NCBI RefSeq assembly: GCF_002127325.2
Contig: NC_035449.2
Span: 78,840,693-78,904,692 of the forward strand
Origin: Helianthus annuus
Lineage: Eukaryota > Streptophyta > Magnoliopsida > Asterales > Asteraceae
Length of the DNA stretch: 64,000 nt
Reading direction: 5' to 3'
The position numbers and the translations under genes are program-made. Position 1 is the stretch's first letter. The number at the start of each line of letters is the position of its first letter. Below, in pieces: positions 9,523-18,764 of the stretch. A model generated the notes under the pieces. That model was given only the letters and a program-made list of their open reading frames with translations. It had not been told where the DNA came from and searched no databases.

Positions 9523-10390
9523 TAGAAACTCTATAAAATAATACACTTGGGACCACCAAAATTTATTAATTAAAAGAGTTATTAATTTATAGCGGAATAC
9601 TTAGTTTACAAACACATTTCAAGCTTCTACTTAATTATTGTATACAATGCATGTATATCAAATGAACGGCCCAATTTGAAAGAAACCTTCAATCTCCCAC
9701 CTTATTATGCTTCTTGTGTTCAATGTATCACTTTATGGACATTAAAAATATTTTCTATATAAATACAAGATCAAAATAGGTTAACACAAACAAATCATAC
9801 ACACAACATGGCTTCCCATCTTAAAGGTGTGAAAAAAACAACAATGGCTTCCCATCATACTCGCAATGGATGTCGAAGATGTTCTGACTCACCCAGAAGA
9901 AAATATAGTTGCACAGTTGTTGACTGATGAAGAAATTATTGAAAGCGTTATTGGAATTAATAAAGATGATATCGATGAAGAAGATGATGAAAGTTCTACA
10001 ATGGAGCCCCCTTCGCGAAACGAAGCTATTAAAGCGGCATTCACATTGAACAACTTCTTGTTGAGCTATGAGAAAACAACACCAGAAGTTCTTACCATGC
10101 TAAGGAAAATTAGAGACGAGATTCAAGGGGAAATTGATTTCAACAAAAAACAAAAGACAATTGAGTCATTTTTCAAGAAACCTTCATAAATCATTCATGT
10201 AATATGCTATATATAAGGAATTATTAATTCATATTTTATATGGGGTCTAAAGAAATTATCAAAAATGTATTATCTTATAATTTTAGCGAATTATTAATTT
10301 AGCACCCTATCCCCGAGTCGGGACCGGCAAAAAATATTATCTTAAAGAGTTTATTAAATAATCGAGTATTAATTTATCGAGTTTCTACTG
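9520..10390 (+). mobile_element. Internally deleted pogo-like (Lemi1/Emigrant-type) Tc1-mariner transposon
   Basis: The left end is CAGTAGAAACTCTATAAA and the inverted right end CAGTAGAAACTCGATAAATT, with a TA duplication at 9518-9519 and 10391-10392. CAGTA-AAACTCTATAAATTAATA ends are the signature of plant pogo-like elements. A transposase start (ATG at 9808, MASHLKGVKK) is fused out of frame to the C-terminal part at 9866-10189. The helix-turn-helix region and DDE core have been deleted. Confidence 0.8.
9866..10189 (+). pseudogene. C-terminal remnant of a pogo/CENP-B-like DDE transposase
   Basis: The 107-residue frame is rich in acidic residues and ends KKQKTIESFFKKPS. It also contains EEIIESVIG, the acidic run DDIDEEDDESS and LRKIRDEIQG. 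The acidic linker and the T(I/L)..FF(K) tail are typical of the C-terminus of plant pogo/Tigger transposases, also annotated as DDE superfamily or jerky-like. The CENP-B-type DNA-binding domain and the DDE catalytic residues are missing. The ATG at 9866 is internal to the ancestral protein, so the frame is open but very unlikely to make an active enzyme. Confidence 0.7.
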
Positions 10391-10422
10391 TATAGAGTAG
10401 GGATCCTGCGGAAAGTGTGTTT

Positions 10423-10441
10423 TTCCTAGAAAGTCTAGGAA
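10423..10441. repeat. Palindromic core of the left terminal inverted repeat
   Basis: TTCCTAGAAAGTCTAGGAA, matched by its complement at 29530-29548 near the right end of the same element. Confidence 0.75.
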
Positions 10442-10654
10442 GCGATCTAGGCCATCCAATGGGTGTGTTTAATGGTTAAGATGAATTCAATGGCAATCTT
10501 GTAATTTTTTAGTTTATTTAATTCATTGTTTTGAAAGACTAGGGGCAATTTTGTCAATATATCGTGTTTTAAATCAATTAGATAACCGTCAGCCAAACCC
10601 AGTCCCTAATTTCACGCGATTTTCCCTCTCTCTCTCCAAACCCATCTTCGAAAC

Positions 10655-10846
10655 TGTTAGGATCTGCGTTTGGATTGATTGTGATTTGTGTTTGGAATTA
10701 GATGAGTAAATGAAAGAGTAGTGCAGCGGAATTTATATGAAACAAACTTTTCACAATCAAACATAAGAAATGCTTTCAATCATACATTTTCAACAATGAA
10801 TCAAATGATTAAATTTATTTTAAACTTTGATTACAATGCACGTATG
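10655..10846 (-). repeat. Inverted, divergent U5-type LTR end
   Basis: It starts TGTTAGGATC, the reverse complement of the LTR end GATCCTAACA seen at 11683 and 18419. It continues in parallel with the inverted LTR: GTGCAGCGGAA, CAAACTTT, AATCAAATGATT and GATTACAA occur in the same order. It is clearly more divergent from the two full LTRs than they are from each other. Confidence 0.7.
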
Positions 10847-10921
10847 ATATGCAAAACCCGGCAACATCGATACATTTGATTCCATCCTCGATATGCTCAA
10901 CGCCTCAAAGTACAAAACTAT
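10847..10921 (+). pseudogene. Scrap of the retroelement ORF N-terminus
   Basis: It reads GNIDTFDSILDMLNASKYKT in one frame, parallel to residues 51-68 of the main ORF at 13704 (NTFDSIIDILSASKYKTF). Nucleotide identity to 13840-13905 is obvious but far from complete, so it comes from a related copy rather than from this one. It stops abruptly at the first base of the 5' LTR. Confidence 0.65.
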
Positions 10922-11683
10922 TGTTGGGATTGAACCCTACCAGAGGAACAGATAATGTAAAGCCAAAACCGGATCACATCAGTGGACTAACAATAAGCAG
11001 CTGTTTACTCTTTGCTTTCCCCTTGAATGTGGCTCGAACATCTGATAAGCTCCAAAGTACTGCTTCTATAAACATCTGCTGACCTACAACTGCTGATTCT
11101 ACTCAAGGACTGATGAAGACTAAAAGCTCTGCTGCTCAATCTGCTGCCTTGAGTCAAGCACTGCTGATCATGACAAGTACTGCTGGGTTCACAGCAGTGG
11201 AATGATGCAGCAGCAGTTTTATTCTTTTTATGTAATATAATGTAATATTCAGTAGTTAGTAAAGAAGTAGTTGTATAGATCAGTAGATAGAGTTTGTTAG
11301 GTTGTTAGATGTCACTTTCATGGTGACGTCAGCTGAGATGCTTCAGTGGTTTGGTTTGCCTATAAATGGAGCAGTACCCTGTACTGTTACATTTGATTGA
11401 CTGAGTAGATTCTTTTCTCCAGTCCAATCCTTTCATCTTGTGCAACCAACCTTGGAGTATCAGGCTGAGGGGGAGCTTAGTATTATAAGCATGCTTGTAA
11501 TCATTTGCTTTGTAATTCAATCATTTGACTTAATGTGAAGCAATTGTTTATCATACTATTCTCTTATTTGGATTGTGTTTACAAAGTTTGTATTCATTTC
11601 CGCTGCACTTTTCAGTGTTTAATATTCTCTGAATGATCAATTTATACAAACAAACACAATCATGAGAGCCTCCGATCCTAACA
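10922..11683 (+). repeat. 5' LTR of the non-autonomous element, 762 bp
   Basis: It starts TGTTGGGATTGAACCC and ends GATCCTAACA. It is nearly identical to 17658-18419. A TATAAATGG box at about 11360 precedes a CTGTACTGTTACA stretch likely to hold the transcription start. Confidence 0.9.
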
Positions 11684-11684
11684 A

Positions 11685-11697
11685 TTGGCATCAGAGC
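11685..11697 (+). promoter_or_regulatory. Primer-binding site (initiator-methionine tRNA type)
   Basis: TTGGCATCAGAGC one base after the LTR. It differs at one position from the common plant TGGTATCAGAGC complementary to the 3' end of tRNA-iMet. Confidence 0.7.
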
Positions 11698-13703
11698 ATG
11701 GACAGTCAAATTCGATCTAACAATCAATTTGACATAACAGTTCAGCTCAAAATTCATTGATACTGAGGTTGATTGTATTCAGTTGAAAAACAGAGTAACG
11801 AGAAATCATGTTCAAAATGATGACTCAAAAGCTCTGTAAAACAACCAAGATGTCATAAGATTCACAAATCTCATAGAACTGGTGATGTCATGCACAAATC
11901 ACTCATAGTTTCCAGATCTGGAAACTTATCTGGTAACTATGGTGTGCTCATCTTCATTCAAAATTGATTTCAACTGTTGTTATGAAATTTGTGATGTTTT
12001 CATATTTTACCCTAAAGTATGCACCTCATATCAGCAAAACCTATGTTCATCTAAACACTAGTGTTCTGCTGACATAGAAAGAGGGAAATAAAGCTTTAGT
12101 CAAAACTTCTTATGTGCTCAAAGGCAGGTTGAGAATCTTCAAAAGGACCAAATCAACTTTGTCAAAACACATTGAGAAAATAAGGTGTCAAAATAGTCCA
12201 AATCATATGTAACGTGAGATCTGGAAATAAAACATGTACAAATGTGGCTAGATCTCTCAAAACATTACTTCAAAATGATTCTGGATTAAGCTCTTCAGAA
12301 TAAAATCTCCCAGTGAGTATTTCTGAACATGTAAATGGAAAGGGTAAAAAGGGAGAAGGGAAATGAATAAATCTCAAAGTGTGGTTATCTCAAAACTTTT
12401 GAATCCAAAAGAAAAAGAGTATAAGCATAAAACACTTATGAGGTCAAAGTTGGGTAAACAGTGGTCATCATGCAACTGTGTGCTTTCATCAAATACAGGA
12501 ATCGTTCAGGTAACAATGGCATCTCTAGTGATTGTTCTTAAAAGAAGAATTTACAATCAATTGTCTAGAAAATGACCCCAAACAATGGTCAAAATAACTT
12601 GAGAATGATATGATCATGAATTTACTTAAAAAGCTGACAGATCCTTTCGATGATTTTCAAAACATCCTTTAATTTTTTAAGGTGTTTTTCTCAAATAAAA
12701 CCGGATATATTATCTCTTTGTTCCTGGATAATATATTTTGTTCTTTTACTCATTTTTTTATAGTAAAAGTTTCTCACCGGTCAGGATGTAATTTCTTAAT
12801 TTTTTGTGTGAAATTACTATCCTTAAATCTGATCAAAAGGAAATGGCACACATATCAAGGTCATGTTAAGCTCAAGTTTGGTTGTCACAGATCAAAAATT
12901 GATTGCAAATTGATTTTGAACTACTGAGATACTCATGTTCTAGTTCAAGTAATTAGACACAAAATGAGTAGTTTTAGTAGAAAAGTCTTCATCGTCTGGA
13001 TGCTAAACCATTGTCAGGAGTAATGAACATGTGGCAAAACCTCGAACAAAATTTCTGTAGATAACTACTGGCAATTTAATCTTGATAATATACATCTAAA
13101 ATGTATTTTGTTAAGAATAGCATTTCTGGTGCTCAACAGATGTTAGAGAAGATATTGTGCTTTCACAAGACAAAATCAAATTCCTACATCTGAACAAGCA
13201 GATGCTAAAATTATTTGTTAAAAGTCAAAACACTGCTGCACAAACAGTTGTTATACTAATGATCCTCATTATAGTCTTCAACCACTGTTGTACCTTAAAT
13301 GCTGTTGTGCCGCAATGTTTGCTCTCTAAAGTCTGTCCACTGCTGATAGTCAACCCTTGCTCTTTCAAAAACACTGATGTTTAAAATCATTGTTCTATCC
13401 ACTGATACACCCACTGCTTCATTTCATTACCGTTGTAACTACTGATGCTTGATCCATCGGTGGTTGTCAAAACAACTGTCCTCCATTATTTACCGTTTCA
13501 TCAGGGATTGGCACGTGGTCATCTTTTAGCCGTCAGATCATTATAACCGCTGCCACATCAGCATTCACTTTTTCCCTAAAATAAAACCCTGATTAAACCC
13601 AAACAGAGGCTGACACTGTCGAATTGAATTCCAAACATTCTCTTCACAAAGCAGTTTCTCACTCTAATCCTCACAAAACCTTCTTCGATCTTCTTCATCA
13701 AAA
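11698..13703 (+). other. Long untranslated leader of the non-autonomous element
   Basis: About 2 kb between the primer site and the first credible ATG. Frames are short with no domain. The last part (13300-13700) is rich in CTGCTG and CACTGCT-type words, like the coding region that follows. A leader of this length may hold packaging signals, which I cannot see directly. Confidence 0.5.
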
Positions 13704-16700
13704 ATGACGAAACCAAAATCGAAGTCAAAGTCAAAACCATCTTCTTCCTCCACCACAACAGACGCCACTCAAATGGCCGCTGAAACCACAGAGATTCGCT
13801 ACAAATCTCCACACAACTATGTGGGTATACTCACAAAACCCACAACTGACAACACCTTCGACTCCATCATTGACATCTTATCTGCATCAAAGTACAAAAC
13901 TTTTATAACAGCAGACGCTCCCATTTATCTTCAAACCCAGAGAGAGTTCTGGAAAAATGCCACCCTTGAAAAACAAGGAGACATCATCACAGCCATCAAC
14001 TCCTCGATACATGGTAAGAAGGTTCAAATCTCTCCACAATCTATTTCTGAAATCTTTAAACTCGATGATTTGAAAGGAAAAACCTCATTTTCTAAAGACG
14101 AGTTGAAAAAGGATTTCATAAACAGGGGCTATGCAGAGCAACCGAAAAGGGATACCTTACAAAAAGGTTATTTTCCTTCTGCACCCAGATTTTTATTTCA
14201 CACACTGCTAATGTGTGTTTCTAATAAAACAACGCCTTTTAATGAAATACCAACAAAAATTCAATGCATGGGATATGCAATTTTAAACAATAAAAACTTT
14301 AATTACTCCCAGGAAATATTTGATGATTTGGTAAAAAACGTTGATAATAAGGCATTTCTGCTCTTTCCAAGATTTTTAAGCTACTATTTTGAACAAAAAT
14401 TTGTAGAGAAAGATGCAGATTTGCCCAAACAAGGTGCTTCTTTTAGAATAAACTGTTTAACACCTGAAACATTCTCTAGAATGTTCGCACCAATAAAAAC
14501 AAAAGCAGAGGTGCCTGAGCAGAATTTAGCAGATGAAACTGCTCCTCAGTTATCTGCTGCTGAGCCCACTGCTCCAGGTGATCAAAGCAGCACACCCACT
14601 GTTTTAAAACCCACACCTGCCACCACTAAAAAGACAAAAAGAAAAACATCCAGAAAGCCCACCAAATCCAAACCAAAGGCAACTCTGGAAGATGAGATCC
14701 CAGAGTCAATGCTAGTGACAGCACAAAAGTCACCAATAACCACTGCTGCTACTTCCTCACAGCAGATGGAAGAAAGATCTCAACCCTTGCCTCAAACTCC
14801 TCCTGCATCCTCACAAAAGGATCAGGTTGTAAGCACAGGGACCCCACAATATGAAGCTCTGGACCCACTCGGATCCATCTTCCACAGTCCTAATCCCAAG
14901 GACATGTCTCTTTCAACCCCTTTACCCTCACCTCACATAATACCACCATCTACTATACCTTTGTTGCATGCAGCTGATGTTACTCAGACACAAACCAGTT
15001 CCTCTCAAACACCTATTACTGAGAGCATACTTCAACAGGTGACTGGGTCTGATGTTGACACTTCTGTTATCCCAACAACAACTGAGGAGGTTACACTGCA
15101 GGAATTACAAGTAATTCCTGTCAGTAGTTCAAGTGGAGCAGCCACTACAAATGTTGAACCCACTGGTTTACATTTGGACAGTGGTTACATTCATAAGACT
15201 CCCTTGAAGGCAATTTCTTCAATAGCACCACTGAGAACCACTAGTGAAATTGTTTTAACCACTGGCAACATCAAAAGGTTATCAAGTGCTGAAGAAAGAA
15301 GTCCCCAGTACCAAGAACAAGGGGCATCAATGGCTGACTTTTGGGACTCTGTTCCTAAGTCATTCATTGGTAAAACCACTGCTGGTGGAGATTCAGATGA
15401 TCCTGTTAACTCAGGTGATGATTCAAGATATCAGGAATTGACGAGCAGGGTCGAAAACCTTGAAACCTCAGTTGCTGAAATAAAAGATATGGTGCAGCAG
15501 CTGTTAAAAGCTCAGAAAGCCTAATCAATTGCTCCTCCTGCTCAAGCATCTGCTCAACAGGCACCTGCTGCAAATGAGTTATGGACCATGTTCCAACCAC
15601 TGCTGGAAAGACAAAAGCAGATGGCAGATCAGCAGCATGCCATACATGTCCAAAAGCTGACCAATATGGTGGAATCAAGATTCAAGGATACCCAGGCAGA
15701 TATCAAAGCTATCAAAGCTCACATTCAAAGTGCCTCTGGAAAAGTTCCCTCCACTGTTCTCTTCATGAACGAACCCTTCTCAGATAATGCCAAAAAGGGG
15801 GAGAAGATCAAGTGGAAGAAAAAGGGAATTGATGACGGTATATATGTTGAGCCAGAAAGTAGCCAAATCAAAACTGCAGTATCAACACACACCACATCAC
15901 CACACACCACCACAACTACTGTTCCACCACCATCTGTGTCTACAGCACAAAAACCACCATCACCATCAAAAACAGTCAACCCATCATCACCTCCTGCCAA
16001 AAAGTAGAAGACGACAGATGTTATAACATCTGTTGTAATGGCAACAGTGGTTGAAACACCAGTTGTTCTAACTACTGTTAGTCAGTCACTTATCACAACT
16101 CAAACAACTGCCATCATAACCCCTGCTCAAAAGCAGAAGACATCTGCTGATACATCAGTAGTTGTAATGACAACAGCGGTTGAGGCACCAGTTGTTTCAA
16201 CAACTGTTAGTCAACCATCCACCACTGCTCTCACCTTTCCGACATCACAACCAAAGCTCTTCAACAGAAGAAGAAAGCCAATCTCTGCCAATGAGGGTAT
16301 ACACGATCCTAATGCTGCACAATATCCACTGGAACTTGAAGCTATCAAAAATGAGATGAGGCAATTCTATACAGAAGAAGATCCTTCAAAAAGAAGATTC
16401 TCCTCACTCATAGGCTACATGCCACCAGAGGATATGGATGATTACCTCAAGAGGCAAGGCAAGCTAAACTAAGAGCTAAAGTTGAGAGTGAAAGTGAAGG
16501 TCTAAGCGAAGAAGGCATTGCTAAAAGACTGGATTCTTCCTCACTAAAGTAAAGCAGATAGAAGAGTTTGCACAAGAACTGAACAAAGAAAAGGCTGAAC
16601 AAAGAAGAAAGTTAAGAAAACAATACCTAGCCTACATCATGAAAGAAAAATTCTATCCTGCTGAAGAAAAACAGTTTGAAGAATGGCCACTAATCGCTCT

Positions 16701-17621
16701 AAAGCATGAGGCTGATAGGATTGACAGAATCAAGAATGATCCTACAAAGAAAAAGAATGCTCCAAACTGGAGCAAATTCAGAAAGCTCATTGCTGACCTC
16801 ACTGCTGAGTACAAAAGAAAGAAAAAGGAGCTGGTGGATGCAAAAATGGATACTGCTGAAGCCATATCAAAATGGTCAAAACAGCAGACTGATGAAGCCT
16901 ATAAAAGGCTAAAGAAAAGAAGATAACTGTTTCAGGTGCTTCAAAGAAACGAGAACAAATAATGAAGCTTGAACAGCAGATTGAAAACCTCACAACATTG
17001 TTCAAATCAGCAGACAATCCTACTCTTGTGATAAACCAAGAAGAAGGAAAACAGCTGTCTGAAGAAGAGGTCAAAGAAAAGGAAGCCGAGTACTTCAATG
17101 ATACCATTATAAAAATGGGTCTAAAAGAAGAAACTTCAACAAAGCTTCAGAACCTTTTTAAGAAGGTATTAAACAAGCCTGCATCACCAAACACTTCAAC
17201 AGACATGTCAGAAATTGAAAGGCAAGAGCAAATTGAAAAAGAAACTGCAGAAGACATAGCTGCAGCAAACAAAGTCATTGAAGAAGCCTTCAAAAGAATG
17301 TCTGAAAGTCTGTAAGTGTTCACAAGGCCATCATCTCCTAACTCATCAAAGAATAAATCTCTCCCAAGAAACCCATTTGGTTTAAAAATACTAAAGTGGA
17401 TGTCTGATCAAAAGACCCACGTATTGACTCTGGTCAGAACCAATGGTGAAGTGAAGTACATATCAAGGAAAGAAGCACTAGGCCTGAGTGCTGAAGATTT
17501 GCAGGATCTCCTTGAACTTACACTGTGTAGGGATGAAGATGATCTAAGTTCCAAGGAATTTGAAGCTGAATTTAAAAGACAAGCTAAGGAACTTTTGGTG
17601 AGAAATAAAGGTCCTGAATAA
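13704..17621 (+). pseudogene. Retroelement-specific long ORF of unknown function, broken by stops and frameshifts
   Basis: It starts at an ATG at 13704 (MTKPKSKSKSKPSSSS). The first open block reaches TAA at 15522-15524 (606 residues); later blocks are 15588-16007, 16038-16472, 16639-16926 (other frame), 16962-17315 and 17316-17621. The N-terminal globular part (residues about 35-260) has segments PIYLQTQREFW, GYFPSAPRFLFHTLLMC and LFPRFLSYYFEQKF. I recall such a domain next to Copia polyproteins in Asteraceae, without known activity. Then come a Ser/Thr/Pro-rich region (275-480), a coiled-coil-like end (about 580-606), lysine-rich helices, and a C-terminal block with LKILKW, VLTLVRTNG and EDLQDLLEL. 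No zinc knuckle, protease, reverse transcriptase or integrase is present. Three in-frame stops and at least two frameshifts make this copy unlikely to be functional. Confidence 0.6.
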
Positions 17622-17647
17622 TGAAGGGTTTTGGCATTATCTATTCC

Positions 17648-17657
17648 AGGGGGAGAT
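17648..17657 (+). promoter_or_regulatory. Polypurine tract
   Basis: AGGGGGAGAT immediately before the 3' LTR, the primer for plus-strand synthesis. The same GGGAGATTGTTG junction recurs inverted at 56588-56600. Confidence 0.85.
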
Positions 17658-18419
17658 TGTTGGGATTGAACCCTACCAGAGGAACAGATAATGTAAAGCC
17701 AAAACCGGATCACATCAGTGGACTAACAATAAGCAGCTGTTTACTCTTTGCTTTCCCCTTGAATGTGGCTCGAACATCTGATATGCTCCAAAGTACTGCT
17801 TCTATAAACATCCGCTGACCTACAACTACTGATTCTACTCAAGGACTGATGAAGACTAAAAGCTCTGCTGCTCAATCTGCTGCCTTGAGTCAAGCACTGC
17901 TGATCATGACAAGTACTGCTGGGTTCACAGTAGTGGAATGATGCAGCAGCAGTTTTATTCTTTTTATGTAATATAATGTAATATTCAGTAGTTAGTAAAG
18001 CAATAGTTGTATAGATCAGTAGATAGAGTTTGTTAGGTTGTTAGATGTCACTTTGATGGTGACGTCAGCTGAGATGTTTCAGTGGTTTGGTTTGCCTATA
18101 AATGGAGCAGTACCCTGTACTGTTACATTTGATTGACTGAGTAGATTCTTCTTCTCCAGTCCAATCCTTTCATCTTGTGCAACCAACCTTGGAGTATCAG
18201 GCTGAGGGGAGCTTAGTATTATAAGCATGCTTGTAATCATTTGCTTTGTAATTCAATCATTTGACTTAATGTGAAGCAATTGTTTATCATACTATTGTCT
18301 TCTTTGGATTGTGTTTACAAAGTTTGTATTCATTTCCGCTGCACTTTTCACTGTTTAATATTCTCTGAATGATCAATTTATACAAACAAACACAATCATG
18401 AGAGCCTCCGATCCTAACA
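17658..18419 (+). repeat. 3' LTR of the non-autonomous element, 762 bp
   Basis: Same ends and length as 10922-11683. I count roughly eleven substitutions and two small indels between them. It is followed by GAAAC, which matches 10650-10654. Confidence 0.9.
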
Positions 18420-18424
18420 GAAAC

Positions 18425-18764
18425 CCCAATCCCTACCAAAAATAACTACAATCATGGAAGAAGATAACTTTAGAAAGGATGGAGAGCACCAGATCAAATT
18501 AAAACACTTCTCCATCTCCACCATCTCTGAGTTCATCATCACCATTCAAATACTGTTCGTATCATCTCCGTTTTCTTGACGATGTGTTTTAACAACAAGC
18601 AAATTAATACAGTTGTGTTTAGCAGCAAGCAGATTCATACAGTTGTGTTTTAGCATTCAGATTCATACAGTTGTATTTTAGCATTCAGATTCATACAATT
18701 GTGTTTTACCAGTAAGCAGCTTCATACAGTTGTGTTTTAACAGTAAGCAGATTCATACAGTTGT
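18425..18764. repeat. Middle piece of the split terminal-repeat element, with minisatellite units
   Basis: Up to about 18590 the sequence is unique, C/T-rich and without a supported gene. Then come about seven units of the type CAGATTCATACAGTTGTGTTTTA, ending with CAGTTGT at the Tekay insertion point. The same array resumes at 28633 after the GTTGT duplication. Confidence 0.75.

Larger units (their letters stand above)
10655..18419 (+). mobile_element. Chimeric non-autonomous LTR retrotransposon unit, target duplication GAAAC
   Basis: The perfect duplication GAAAC lies at 10650-10654 and 18420-18424, outside a unit larger than the LTR-to-LTR element. From the left it contains: 10655-10846, a divergent LTR end in inverted orientation; 10847-10921, a scrap like the N-terminal coding region of the same family; then LTR (10922-11683), primer site, 2-kb leader, one long broken ORF, purine tract and LTR (17658-18419). 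The bases next to the 5' LTR (ACTAT) do not match those after the 3' LTR. There is no integrase, reverse transcriptase or RNase H, so the element needed a helper. The two LTRs differ by about a dozen changes by eye, so it is fairly recent. Confidence 0.8.

Noticed and set aside
12682..12927. Hydrophobic frame in the non-autonomous element leader
   Set aside because: No homology recognised, and the leader has many stops in all frames around it.
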